A DNA stretch of 42,707 nt from an uncultured Prevotellaceae bacterium (lineage in GTDB: Bacteria; Bacteroidota; Bacteroidia; Bacteroidales; Bacteroidaceae), in contig CACZPU010000053.1 in the NCBI GenBank assembly GCA_902783165.1, positions 1 to 42,707 on the forward strand. Direction: 5' to 3'. The notes beneath the pieces are model-generated. The model saw only the letters and a list, made by a program, of their open reading frames with translations, was not told where the DNA came from and ran no database searches. Both the position numbers and the translations under genes were made by a program. Below, in pieces: positions 33,169 through 41,809 of the stretch. Position 1 is the stretch's first letter. Every line of letters starts with the position of its first letter.

Positions 33169-34977
33169 TTAGTCTGCGGAGAAATCAGCTACCATTTGCC
33201 TGTAAGCAGAATACAGGTGTGTACGCGAAATGTATCCCTGCAAATGATTCTCCAAATCTACTACGGGCAACATCACAGCATCTGTCTCGTCAAACTTGTG
33301 CATGACAGTTTCCATTGGATCATTCACATTCAACACTGCTGGCGGTTGCAGCATTAGCTGTCGAACCTTGAAATGATAATATAGCTCCGTGCGGAAAACA
33401 ATATGACGAATTTTGGCAATGTTTATTTCACCCAGCAGATTCCCTGCAGCATCAAGCACAGGAAGAATGTCAGTCTTGCTCTGGCTAAGAGCATGAACAA
33501 GTGATTGTAAAGGCATGTCGGCATCTACCGATGTGTATGAACGGTCTATCACACTGTCAAGACTCATCAATGTCAAAACGGAATGATCCGTATGATGGGT
33601 GACCAGTTTTCCTTCGCGTGCCAGACGCATGCCATAGATACTATGGGGCTCAAAGATGATAATGGTGAGATAGGAACAGATGCTCACTATCATCAGCGGA
33701 ATGAACATCCCGTAACCTCCCGTGAGTTCCGCAATAAGGAAAATACCCGTGAGCGGAGCATGCATCACGCCAGCCATCACGGCCGCCATGCCCAGCATTG
33801 TAAAATTGTTTTCAGGAATATAAACACCTATCTGCTCAATATTCCACACCCGAGCAAACAAGAACCCGCCAAAAGCACCAATGAACAACGACGGGGCAAA
33901 AGTACCACCGCAACCTCCACCACCATTTGTTGCCGATGTAGCAAAAACCTTGGTCACTAACACCATGCCCAAATAGAGAACCAGCAATTTGCCATGCCCA
34001 TAGAACAAGGAATTATTGAGTATAGAATTCCAGTCGGCTTCGGTCTTTCCATTCAACAGAATATTGATGCTTCCATAGCCTTCTCCATACAACGATGGAA
34101 AGAGAAAAATCAGTGTGCTAAGGGTGATGCCGCCTAATAGCAGTTTTGCCAGGTGGTTGTTACCCATCTTGGAAAACACATTCTCGCAAAACGTCATCAT
34201 CCGGATAAAATAAAGGCTTAGCAACCCGCCAAACACGCCTAAAAGTATGTAAGCAGGAAGGCGTTTCATCAACCAAATTTCACTTGGGTTGTATTGAAAG
34301 AGAGATGCGCTTCCATTGAACAAATAACTAAAACAGACTGCAGTCACACTAGCAATAAGGATAGGAAGCAAAGATGCCATGGTAAGATCAATCATGAGCA
34401 CCTCGAGCGTGAACACCAAACCAGCTATTGGTGCCTTAAAGATTCCGGCAATGGCTGCTGAGGCACCACAGCCCATCAGTAACATGAGCGTACGACTGTC
34501 CATCTTGAAAATCTGGCCCAAATTGCTGCCAATGGCAGAACCTGTAAGTACAATTGGCGCCTCTGCTCCCACCGAACCTCCAAAACCTATAGTTATCGCT
34601 GAAGCGATTACAGAACTCCAGCAATTATGTCCTGGCAAGCGGCTTCGCTTGGATGAGATGGAATAGAGTATCCGTGTGATTCCGTGCGAGATATTATCTC
34701 TTACTATATATCTCACAAACAAGGATGTAAGATAAATACCAATGACCGGATAAATGAGATAAAGCCAGTTGAATGAAGTGATGTCGAAGCCTGCAGTGAG
34801 CAAAACTTCTATCTCGTTAATTATCCAATGGAGCACATAGGCAGCTACGGCTGCAAAGAAGCCGACAAAGAAACTCAACAAGAGTGTGAATTGTTTATCG
34901 GTGATATGAGCCTCACGCCATTGCAGAAAACGCTGCAACAGACTGTCTGTGCTATCTATCTCTATCTGTTTTGCCAC
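33169..34977 (-). CDS. ClC-family chloride channel or transporter with two CBS domains
   Basis: 602 aa. Residues about 25-440 hold the ClC membrane domain with many helices. The gating glutamate fits Glu139 in GGSVGAEAP, and the second anion motif reads GGCGGTFAPSLFIGAFGG. The first motif, GSGIP in E. coli ClcA, is not recognisable; ISHGITRILY is at the equivalent place, as I recall for Bacteroidota members. Residues about 470-600 form two CBS domains, usually nucleotide-sensing gates. Channel versus Cl-/H+ exchange cannot be decided. The start is GTG at 34977. Lies 105 nt downstream of the Sua5 gene on the same strand. Confidence 0.92.
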   Translation of the reverse strand: MAKQIEIDSTDSLLQRFLQWREAHITDKQFTLLLSFFVGFFAAVAAYVLHWIINEIEVLLTAGFDITSFNWLYLIYPVIGIYLTSLFVRYIVRDNISHGITRILYSISSKRSRLPGHNCWSSVIASAITIGFGGSVGAEAPIVLTGSAIGSNLGQIFKMDSRTLMLLMGCGASAAIAGIFKAPIAGLVFTLEVLMIDLTMASLLPILIASVTAVCFSYLFNGSASLFQYNPSEIWLMKRLPAYILLGVFGGLLSLYFIRMMTFCENVFSKMGNNHLAKLLLGGITLSTLIFLFPSLYGEGYGSINILLNGKTEADWNSILNNSLFYGHGKLLVLYLGMVLVTKVFATSATNGGGGCGGTFAPSLFIGAFGGFLFARVWNIEQIGVYIPENNFTMLGMAAVMAGVMHAPLTGIFLIAELTGGYGMFIPLMIVSICSYLTIIIFEPHSIYGMRLAREGKLVTHHTDHSVLTLMSLDSVIDRSYTSVDADMPLQSLVHALSQSKTDILPVLDAAGNLLGEINIAKIRHIVFRTELYYHFKVRQLMLQPPAVLNVNDPMETVMHKFDETDAVMLPVVDLENHLQGYISRTHLYSAYRQMVADFSAD

Positions 34978-35054
34978 TGAATTGTTTTGAACTAACTTGA
35001 TTTATATATTTAACGCTCAAAAAGCCACCGTCTCTTTCACATAGAAAAAAAGCA

Positions 35055-35066
35055 CTTCCTCGGAAG
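35055..35066 (-). terminator. Weak hairpin after the Sua5-family gene
   Basis: CTTCC/GGAAG with a 2-nt loop, followed on the minus strand by TGCTTTTTTT. The short stem makes it a modest terminator at best. Confidence 0.4.
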
Positions 35067-35082
35067 GGATTTTTCAAAAGAT

Positions 35083-35652
35083 TCACTTGCGAATGATTTT
35101 CACCTCACCATTCACAGACAACCTTATAATGCTTGAAGGTGTGTGCGGAAGATGTTCCTGCCGACGGGTATAGCAAACATAGTCAACAGCATTTAAAATG
35201 TCCGGGCAGATATCGCAATAGTTCTGCGCTGCAGGCTCACCGCTGATATTGGCACTCGTTGACACCAAAGGCTTTTGGAAACGGTAGCAAAGTTCTTTGG
35301 AAAAAGCCTCACGAGTGATACGCATAGCTATACTGCCATCTTCACCAATCAAATTGGGGGCGAGATTCACCGCATTATCCAAAATAACTGTAGTTGGCTT
35401 GTTGGCCAGTTCCATCAAATCCCACGCCACATCAGGCACCATACGTACGTATCGCTGTAATCGTGCATCGCTATCCACAAGGCAAATCATGGCCTTAGAA
35501 TCATCTCGATGCTTTATTTTATACACCTTTGCCACGGCTTTCTCGTTGGTAGCATCACATCCAATACCCCATACAGTGTCAGTGGGATACAGTATCACCC
35601 CACCCTCCCTGAGCACCTTAATTGCGTTATTAATATCATCCTTTTGATTCAT
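35083..35652 (-). CDS. tsaC: Sua5/YciO/YrdC-family protein, likely threonylcarbamoyl-AMP synthase
   Basis: 189 aa single-domain protein with GGVILYPTDTVWGIGCDATN near the N-terminus and the family's KxR..SKAM-like segment (KIKHRDDSKAMICLV). It would make threonylcarbamoyl-AMP for the t6A37 tRNA modification; the YciO branch cannot be fully excluded. It lacks the extra C-terminal Sua5 domain. The frame extends to a TTG at 35661, but that codon lies in the -7 box, so the ATG at 35652 is the start. The -7 box ends 5 nt before this ATG, implying a leaderless mRNA. Confidence 0.9.
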   Translation of the reverse strand: MNQKDDINNAIKVLREGGVILYPTDTVWGIGCDATNEKAVAKVYKIKHRDDSKAMICLVDSDARLQRYVRMVPDVAWDLMELANKPTTVILDNAVNLAPNLIGEDGSIAMRITREAFSKELCYRFQKPLVSTSANISGEPAAQNYCDICPDILNAVDYVCYTRRQEHLPHTPSSIIRLSVNGEVKIIRK

Positions 35653-35657
35653 AAAGC

Positions 35658-35690
35658 GCAAAGGTAAATGAAAAATATGACATTGCCAAA
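35658..35690 (-). promoter_or_regulatory. Promoter 5 nt before the Sua5-family start codon
   Basis: On the minus strand TTTG (35690-35687), 20 nt, TACCTTTGC (35666-35658), then GCTTT and ATG. A full consensus pair that puts the transcript start at or within the first codon. Confidence 0.72.
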
Positions 35691-35771
35691 GAAATGATTG
35701 TTTTTTTCATAAACCGCAACCCCCTTTGATACAAATCAATTACCCCACAAAAACAAACTCGAAAAGCAGGC

Positions 35772-35838
35772 AAAAAAAGTCTACAACCCGTAGACAATTT
35801 GTCCAAAGGCTGTAGACAATTGGTCTACCAGTGTAGAC
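35772..35838 (-). terminator. Tandem GTAGAC/GTCTAC hairpins and terminator after the ROK kinase gene
   Basis: Five copies of the hexamer, in both orientations, at 35779, 35790, 35812, 35823 and 35833. On the minus strand GTCTAC-GGGTT-GTAGAC (35795-35779) is followed by seven T, a typical intrinsic terminator. A second hairpin, GTAGAC-CAATT-GTCTAC (35828-35812), precedes it. The fifth hexamer is unpaired. Confidence 0.75.
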
Positions 35839-35846
35839 GAAATAAT

Positions 35847-36827
35847 TTAGAGTTCCCAACCAATGGCCGATGCCCCAAGCACAGCCGCAGAAGAACCGTC
35901 GAGACCGCTCACCAAGAATTTTGCCTTTCCACGGAAAATCTTCAGCACATGCTCATCATAGCTACGCTTAATGGGATCCATGATCAGGTTGCCAGCCTTG
36001 GTCATACCACCGAAGAAAATGAATGCCTCTGGCGAAGAGAATGCTGCAAAATCGGCGCATGCTTCACCCAGCAGTTCACCGGTAAACTCATAAATGCGTT
36101 TTGCCAATGCATCACCTTTGCCTGCAGCAATCGACACCTCAAGCGATGTAATCTTTTCTGGATCCATTTCACGGAGAATCGAAGGTTCCTGAGTTGTTGA
36201 CAGCAACTCTCGTGCTGTACGTGCCACTCCTGTGGCTGAGCAATAAGCCTCCAAACAGCCATTCCTGCCACATCCACAAGGACGACCGTTTTCACGTTTC
36301 ACAATGACGTGGCCAAGTTCACCGGCAAAGCCATCGCAACCATAAACCAACTGGCCATTGATGACAATGCCAGAGCCTACTCCTGTTCCTAGCGTAATTA
36401 CGATGAAATTCTTCATTCCACGTGCAACACCATAGGTCATTTCACCGATAGCTGCAGCATTGGCGTCGTTGGTAAGGCCTACAGGAAGGTTGTTGAGTCT
36501 ATCACTGAAAAGCTTTGCAAGAGGAACCACACCATTGTGAGCCCATGCCAAATTAGGAGCGAACTCGATGGTACCGTTATAAAAATTACCATTCGGTGCA
36601 CCTATGCCCATTGCTTTTATCTGCTCAAAGCCTCCGACTTGCTCGATAATTACCTGAAGGGCGCTGACACAGGCATCCACATAGTCTTCCACCTTATCAT
36701 ATCCTTGAGTTTTGATAGCAGTAGTAGCCTTGATTTCACCGCGGGCATCCACAATGCCAAACACCGAATTTGTTCCTCCCAAATCCAAGCCAATCACATA
36801 TGGCTTTATCTCTGTTTTTTCATTCAT
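35847..36827 (-). CDS. ROK-family glucokinase
   Basis: 326 aa sugar kinase. The ATP-binding motif IGLDLGGTNSVFGIVD is at about 13-28. The ROK zinc motif CGCGRNGCLEAYCSA and the substrate-binding GELGHVIV with its His are present, as is the sugar-binding EFAPNLAW region. Most likely phosphorylates glucose; fructose, mannose or N-acetyl sugars are possible substrates. No helix-turn-helix domain at the N-terminus, so it is not a ROK repressor. A full promoter lies upstream, shared region with the divergent LysE gene, and a terminator follows. Confidence 0.93.
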   Translation of the reverse strand: MNEKTEIKPYVIGLDLGGTNSVFGIVDARGEIKATTAIKTQGYDKVEDYVDACVSALQVIIEQVGGFEQIKAMGIGAPNGNFYNGTIEFAPNLAWAHNGVVPLAKLFSDRLNNLPVGLTNDANAAAIGEMTYGVARGMKNFIVITLGTGVGSGIVINGQLVYGCDGFAGELGHVIVKRENGRPCGCGRNGCLEAYCSATGVARTARELLSTTQEPSILREMDPEKITSLEVSIAAGKGDALAKRIYEFTGELLGEACADFAAFSSPEAFIFFGGMTKAGNLIMDPIKRSYDEHVLKIFRGKAKFLVSGLDGSSAAVLGASAIGWEL

Positions 36828-36869
36828 GATAATTTATGTTTTATTGTTGAAAAATCGATTATTCAAGCT

Positions 36870-36901
36870 ACAAAATTATTAAAATAATCGTATATGACAA
36901 A
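36870..36901 (-). promoter_or_regulatory. Promoter of the ROK kinase gene
   Basis: On the minus strand TTTG (36901-36898), 19 nt, TAATTTTGT (36878-36870). The leader to 36827 is about 37 nt. Confidence 0.7.
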
Positions 36902-36940
36902 GTTTTATGATGTAAAATTATATAATTCACGATTTTTTTG

Positions 36941-36949
36941 TAATTTTGC
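36941..36949 (+). promoter_or_regulatory. -7 promoter box of the LysE-DUF4924-rfbD operon
   Basis: TAATTTTGC, 7 nt before the ATG at 36957. It rules out the upstream in-frame ATG at 36894 for transcripts from this box and implies an mRNA with almost no leader. No -33 TTTG. Confidence 0.6.
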
Positions 36950-36956
36950 AAACGCT

Positions 36957-37628
36957 ATGCCATTTGCAATTCATATAGATTTCGTTAACTTGGTATTCAA
37001 GGGAATACTGATAGGTATCATCGCCAGTGCACCGATGGGACCAGTGGGTATTTTGTGTATACAGAGAACACTGAACAAAGGACGGTGGTATGGATTTGTG
37101 ACAGGAGTCGGCGCCGCCATTAGCGACATCATCTATGCCATGATTACAGGTTTGGGAATGAGTGTTGTGGTGGATATGATTAATGATACACAATACCAAT
37201 TTCTACTTCAAATACTGGGAAGCCTCATGTTGCTAATGTTTGGAATCTATTCTTACAGGAGCAATCCCACCAAGAACATGCACATTAGCGGAAATCACAA
37301 AGGCACACTAGTCCACAATGGAGTGACGGCTTTCTTCGTCACATTCTCAAACCCGCTCATCATCTTCCTCTTCATGGGTTTGTTTGCCCAGTTTTCCTTT
37401 GTCGTACCCAACCATCCATTGGAAATGTGCCTTGGTTTTTTGAGCATTCCTTTTGGAGCACTGATTTGGTGGTACGGTTTGACATGGCTCATTGACAAAG
37501 TGCGAGGAATATTCGACAACAATGGCATTCTCCTTATCAATAAGATCATCGGCTCTGTGGTTATCCTGTTCTCGGTAATTGTGTTGTTTGGAACCATCTT
37601 CAACCTTTACAAACTCCCCCATTACTAA
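36957..37628 (+). CDS. LysE-family amino acid exporter
   Basis: 223 aa, about six membrane segments. The family signature near the N-terminus reads GIIASAPMGPVGILCIQRTLNKGRWYGFVTG, and the second half repeats the pattern with FFVTFSNPLIIFLFMGLFAQ. Exports amino acids or related metabolites across the inner membrane; the substrate is not evident. The frame opens 21 codons earlier, but a promoter -7 box sits inside that stretch, so I chose 36957. Its stop overlaps the next start as TAATG. Confidence 0.88.
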   Translation: MPFAIHIDFVNLVFKGILIGIIASAPMGPVGILCIQRTLNKGRWYGFVTGVGAAISDIIYAMITGLGMSVVVDMINDTQYQFLLQILGSLMLLMFGIYSYRSNPTKNMHISGNHKGTLVHNGVTAFFVTFSNPLIIFLFMGLFAQFSFVVPNHPLEMCLGFLSIPFGALIWWYGLTWLIDKVRGIFDNNGILLINKIIGSVVILFSVIVLFGTIFNLYKLPHY

Positions 37629-38203
37629 TGTTTATTTCACAGCAATTAAGAAAAAAAAATATAGCAGAATACCTGTTATACATGTGGCAGGTGGAAGATA
37701 TAGTGAGGGCATACGATTGCTCACTCACCCGAATCAGAAGGGAATACATCAATCGGTTTGACTATGATGACGAGCAAAAGGAAGAAATGACCGATTGGTA
37801 TGGTAATATTGTTCGCATGATGAACCAAGAAGGGTGTCGCGTCAGCGGGCATCTTCAAATCAACAAGATTGTGCTACAGCAACTAGTAGAATTGAATGCA
37901 CAATTGTTGGCAAGCGCAAAATTTCCTTTTTACACAAGTGAATATTATAAGGTGTTGCCTTATATTGTAGAGTTGAGAAACAAGAAAAGCGCCACCACTC
38001 AAAGTTCAAGAAACGAAGGAACTGAGGAAGTAGAAGTTGAGACATGCTTCAATGCTCTCTACGGCATGATGATGCTCCGTCTGCAAAAAAAAGAGATAAG
38101 CCCCGACACCCAACACGCCATGAAAGAAATAACAACATTCATCGGCATGCTCAACGACTATTACTTCAAAGAAAAAGCCGGCGAGCTGAAGTTTGAAGAC
38201 TAA
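37628..38203 (+). CDS. DUF4924 family protein
   Basis: 191 aa, soluble and largely helical, no signal or membrane segment. Recognisable features are the start MFISQQLRKKNIAEYLLYMWQVEDIVRAY, YVELRNKK-like middle, ETCFNALYGMMMLRLQKKEIS and a C-terminal MLNDYYFKEKAGEL. These match the DUF4924 family of Bacteroidota, which has no known function. The start codon shares its A with the stop of the LysE gene (TAATG), so translation is coupled. rfbD follows 25 nt later. Confidence 0.87.
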   Translation: MFISQQLRKKNIAEYLLYMWQVEDIVRAYDCSLTRIRREYINRFDYDDEQKEEMTDWYGNIVRMMNQEGCRVSGHLQINKIVLQQLVELNAQLLASAKFPFYTSEYYKVLPYIVELRNKKSATTQSSRNEGTEEVEVETCFNALYGMMMLRLQKKEISPDTQHAMKEITTFIGMLNDYYFKEKAGELKFED

Positions 38204-38228
38204 CCATCATAAACAATTATCAATCGTT

Positions 38229-39077
38229 ATGAATATATTGATTACCGGATGCAACGGGCAGTTGGGCAACGAACTGCAACTGCTCGAGAAGAACACCCCT
38301 CAGTACAACTGGTTCAACACCGATGTGGATGAATTAGACATCACAAACCAACTGGCTGTAGAACAATTTGTTGCAGAGAAAGACATCGACGGCATTGTGA
38401 ATTGTGCCGCCTATACCGCAGTTGACAAAGCCGAAGATGCCAAAGAGATATGTACTACGCTCAACACGGTTGCTCCTGCCTATTTGGCTGCAGCCATTGA
38501 GAAACGTGGTGGATGGATTGTCCAAATTTCAACCGATTATGTATTCAATGGAACCAAGCACACGCCATACGTGGAATCAGACACTCCATGCCCTGAAAGT
38601 GTTTATGGAGCAACCAAATTGGCAGGCGAACTTGGCGTACAGAAGTTCTGCAAGCGTGCCATGATTATACGCACAGCATGGCTCTATTCCAGTTTCGGCA
38701 ACAACTTTGTGAAGACCATGCTCAAATTGGGAAAAGAGAAGTCTGAACTCGGCGTCATCTTCGACCAAATAGGTACACCAACTTATGCACGCGACCTAGC
38801 ACAATGCATTATGCTTGTCATCCAGAAAGGTATTATGCCAGGCGTTTTCCACTTTTCAAACGAAGGCGTCATCAGCTGGTACGACTTTGCTAAAGCCATA
38901 CATCGCATCGCAGGAATTGACGCTTGCCACGTACGCCCCCTTCACACAACGGAGTATCCAACACCGGCCAACCGTCCACCTTACTCAGTACTTGATAAAA
39001 CAAAAATAAAGCAGGCATACCAAATGGAAATCCCCTACTGGGAAGAATCCCTGAGAGAGTGTATAGCAAATTTATAG
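38229..39077 (+). CDS. rfbD: dTDP-4-dehydrorhamnose reductase
   Basis: Last step of dTDP-L-rhamnose synthesis, NAD(P)H-dependent. 282 aa from the ATG at 38229 (MNILITGCNGQLGNELQ), which puts the Rossmann GxxGxxG at the N-terminus as in relatives; an upstream ATG would overlap the DUF4924 gene. The short-chain dehydrogenase Tyr-x3-Lys lies in VYGATKLAGE and the substrate region in STDYVFNGTKHTPYVE. The matching epimerase rfbC is ~17 kb upstream on the other strand. Confidence 0.94.
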   Translation: MNILITGCNGQLGNELQLLEKNTPQYNWFNTDVDELDITNQLAVEQFVAEKDIDGIVNCAAYTAVDKAEDAKEICTTLNTVAPAYLAAAIEKRGGWIVQISTDYVFNGTKHTPYVESDTPCPESVYGATKLAGELGVQKFCKRAMIIRTAWLYSSFGNNFVKTMLKLGKEKSELGVIFDQIGTPTYARDLAQCIMLVIQKGIMPGVFHFSNEGVISWYDFAKAIHRIAGIDACHVRPLHTTEYPTPANRPPYSVLDKTKIKQAYQMEIPYWEESLRECIANL

Positions 39078-39114
39078 CTTTGCCTACTCAAACTACATTA
39101 CATAAATTAAATGG

Positions 39115-39147
39115 AAACGGTTAATGTGGAAAGCACATTAACCGTTT
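39115..39147 (+). terminator. Hairpin terminator after rfbD
   Basis: Perfect 14-bp stem AAACGGTTAATGTG (39115-39128) with 39134-39147 and a 5-nt loop. The T tract after it is interrupted (GTGTATTCT), so termination may be incomplete. Confidence 0.75.
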
Positions 39148-39394
39148 GTGTATTCTATCCATCGTCCCAAATTGGTTCAGATTAGACATCGGATTAAAAA
39201 CATTAAAGAACTTATTATTGAAATCACATATGAGTTGACCTTAGGATTGTCAACGCACACATAACTGCTATATCATACCCATCATCACTGTTTTATAGAC
39301 TCTTATTTACTGCCATGTTACGTATTATTCGCGATACATCCGAACATCTAATACATATTTTTGTCTCAAAAAGAATAGAAAAGCGAGCTTTCCC

Positions 39395-39426
39395 TTTGAA
39401 ATTCTCTTGTTTTATTGTAACTTTGC
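39395..39426 (+). promoter_or_regulatory. Promoter of prfC
   Basis: TTTG (39395-39398), 19 nt, TAACTTTGC (39418-39426). The leader to 39448 is about 15 nt. Confidence 0.75.
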
Positions 39427-39447
39427 ACCCTCAAATTGAATATAAAG

Positions 39448-41061
39448 ATGAATCCCGAAATTGAAAGACGAAGAACGTTTGCCATTATTTCGCACCCAGA
39501 TGCCGGTAAGACAACGCTGACAGAAAAATTCCTGCTGTTTGGCGGACAGATACAAGTGGCTGGTGCCGTGAAGAATAACAAAATAAAGAAAACGGCAACC
39601 TCCGACTGGATGGACATTGAAAAACAGCGCGGGATCTCGGTTAGCACATCGGTGATGGAGTTCGACTACACGCCCAACAAGCAAACAGACGACAATCAAG
39701 GTTCGGGAAATGACACAGAATACAAGGTAAATATCCTTGACACTCCAGGACACCAAGACTTTGCCGAAGACACCTACCGTACACTGACCGCTGTCGATTC
39801 TGCCATCATTGTGGTGGATGGAGCAAAAGGTGTGGAGGCACAGACGCGCAAACTGATGAACGTTTGCCGCATGCGCAATACACCAGTCATCATTTTCATT
39901 AACAAGATGGACCGAGAAGGCCGCGACCCTTTCGATTTGCTAGACGAACTGGAACAAGAACTAGAAATCAAGGTACGACCACTGTCATGGCCTATCAATC
40001 AAGGAGCAAAATTCAAAGGGGTGTATAACATTTACGAAAACAAACTCGACCTGTTTACACCCGACAAGCAACGTGTCACCGAAAAGGTGGAAGTGGATAT
40101 AAACAGCGACGAGCTGGACAGTCGCGTAGGCAAACATGACGCCGCAAAACTTAGAGAAGACCTTGAACTTGTGGACGGTGTATACCCAGAATTCGATGTG
40201 GAAACATATCGTAGCGCTGAGGTTGCACCCGTATTTTTCGGCTCCGCCCTGAACAATTTTGGTGTACAAGAGCTTCTTAACTGTTTTGTGGAAATCGCGC
40301 CAAGTCCCCGCCCCACCAAGGCTGAAGAGCGAATTGTAAAACCAGAAGAGAAGAAGTTTAGCGGATTCATCTTCAAAATTACTGCCAATATCGACCCCAA
40401 TCACCGCTCATGTATTGCCTTCTGCAAGGTTTGCAGCGGCAAATTCGTGCGCAACCAGCCCTACTTGCTTGTAAGGCAGGGAAAGACTGTGCGCTTCTCG
40501 TCGCCCACGCAATTTCTGGCACAGCGCAAAAGCACCATCGAGGAGGCTTGGCCTGGCGACATAGTGGGGTTGCCCGACAACGGTATATTCAAAATTGGCG
40601 ACACGCTTACCGAAGGCGAGCAACTGCATTTCCGCGGACTCCCCTCCTTCTCCCCCGAGATGTTCAAATATATTGAGAACGACGATCCAATGAAATCGAA
40701 GCAATTGGCCAAGGGAATTGACCAACTGATGGACGAAGGTGTGGCGCAAATGTTCGTCAACCAGTTCAACAACCGCAAGATTATCGGCACGGTTGGACAG
40801 CTTCAGTTCGAGGTAATACAATATCGACTGGAAAACGAGTACAACGCCAAGTGCCGTTGGGAGCCAGTGCATCTCTACAAAGCATGCTGGGTGGAAGCAG
40901 ACGACGAAAAGGAACTGGACGCATTCAAGAAACGCAAATACCAATACATGGCCAAAGACAAGGACGGACGCGACGTGTTCCTTGCAGACAGCAGCTACGT
41001 TCTTCAGATGGCACAGCAAGACTTCAAGCACATTAAATTCCACTTTACCAGCGAATTCTAA
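39448..41061 (+). CDS. prfC: Peptide chain release factor 3
   Basis: GTPase that recycles RF1 and RF2 after translation termination. 537 aa from the ATG at 39448; a TTG four codons earlier sits right after the promoter and is unlikely. The G1 loop reads [20 protein letters not shown]3 [14 protein letters not shown] and G4 NKMD, followed by the beta-barrel and RF3 C-terminal domain ([19 protein letters not shown]). Complete. A UpxY/NusG-like gene follows 31 nt downstream in the same direction. Confidence 0.96.
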   Translation: MNPEIERRRTFAIISHPDAGKTTLTEKFLLFGGQIQVAGAVKNNKIKKTATSDWMDIEKQRGISVSTSVMEFDYTPNKQTDDNQGSGNDTEYKVNILDTPGHQDFAEDTYRTLTAVDSAIIVVDGAKGVEAQTRKLMNVCRMRNTPVIIFINKMDREGRDPFDLLDELEQELEIKVRPLSWPINQGAKFKGVYNIYENKLDLFTPDKQRVTEKVEVDINSDELDSRVGKHDAAKLREDLELVDGVYPEFDVETYRSAEVAPVFFGSALNNFGVQELLNCFVEIAPSPRPTKAEERIVKPEEKKFSGFIFKITANIDPNHRSCIAFCKVCSGKFVRNQPYLLVRQGKTVRFSSPTQFLAQRKSTIEEAWPGDIVGLPDNGIFKIGDTLTEGEQLHFRGLPSFSPEMFKYIENDDPMKSKQLAKGIDQLMDEGVAQMFVNQFNNRKIIGTVGQLQFEVIQYRLENEYNAKCRWEPVHLYKACWVEADDEKELDAFKKRKYQYMAKDKDGRDVFLADSSYVLQMAQQDFKHIKFHFTSEF

Positions 41062-41092
41062 ATGCTTGTACACCAGTTCAACACTGCCAAAC

Positions 41093-41680
41093 ATGAATAA
41101 AGAACAGGAAGAAAAGCCTATATGCGACGAGAAGGAACTTGAAACAATTGACGACACGCCTTGGTATGGCGTCCAACTGTTTGGGTTGAAAAGCAAAGTG
41201 CTGGCCGAATATCTCGAGGAGACGGGGGTGGAATCATTCATCCCCATGCATCGCGTGGACTACATAAACCGTGAAGGGAAACGCACCCATGAGTTGAAGC
41301 CAGTGGTATCCAATCTAATGTTCATCAAGAAAACCAGCGACGATGCGAAATTGGTGAACAATATAGACAAATGTTATAAGAATCACTACTACATTATCAG
41401 AAAAGAGCGCGGCTCGCGCGAATTCTACAAGATCCCCGCACGCCAGATGAAAGAGTTCATGGTGATGTGCAATCCCAACCTTCTCATGACAAAGTATATT
41501 AGCGAGGGAGAGGCAAAGCTGAAGAGAGGCGACCGCGTGATTGTAACCCACGGACCACTGAAAGGCTTGAACGGCCGACTGGTACGCTCAAGTGGAAAAT
41601 ATTATTTGCTAAAAGAAATCCCCGGCATGGCTGTTATGCTGAAAGTGACACGCTGGTGTTGCCAAAAAGCCGAAGACTGA
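41093..41680 (+). CDS. UpxY-family NusG-like transcription antiterminator
   Basis: 195 aa from the ATG at 41093; the frame runs further upstream only by overlapping prfC. The N-terminal NusG (NGN) domain begins WYGVQLFGLKSKVLAEYLEETGVESFIPMHRV and holds LKPVVSNLMFIKKT, as in UpxY proteins. Residues about 140-190 contain a KOW motif (KRGDRVIVTHGPLKGLNGRLV). UpxY proteins prevent early termination in capsule operons of Bacteroides, usually as the first gene of the locus. Here it follows prfC and is followed by a convergent gene, so it would have to act elsewhere. It could also be another specialised NusG paralog. Confidence 0.83.
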   Translation: MNKEQEEKPICDEKELETIDDTPWYGVQLFGLKSKVLAEYLEETGVESFIPMHRVDYINREGKRTHELKPVVSNLMFIKKTSDDAKLVNNIDKCYKNHYYIIRKERGSREFYKIPARQMKEFMVMCNPNLLMTKYISEGEAKLKRGDRVIVTHGPLKGLNGRLVRSSGKYYLLKEIPGMAVMLKVTRWCCQKAED

Positions 41681-41809
41681 AAAGACTTTTGATTTTGTTA
41701 CACAACGTAGACAAAATAAACGAATCGCAAGAATAGTTTTTTTGTCTCGAACTATCCGTCCATTACAGAAGAAACGGCAAGCGCTCCCCCATCAAATTTA
41801 TTCAAAACA

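Larger units (their letters stand above)
39078..39447. other. Intergenic region between rfbD and prfC
   Basis: 370 nt without a credible gene. It contains the hairpin at 39115-39147 and the prfC promoter at 39395-39426. A 6-bp inverted repeat (39234-39239, 39249-39254) is too weak to interpret. Confidence 0.6.

Noticed and set aside
36894-36956. In-frame upstream extension of the LysE-family gene
   Set aside because: The extension contains the -7 promoter box TAATTTTGC and does not resemble the family N-terminus.
39436-39447. TTG start for prfC four codons upstream
   Set aside because: It lies 10 nt after the -7 box, and the ATG at 39448 matches the usual RF3 N-terminus.
40982-41092. Upstream extension of the UpxY-like gene into prfC
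   Set aside because: It would overlap the conserved C-terminus of prfC by 80 nt, and the translated part is unlike NusG.
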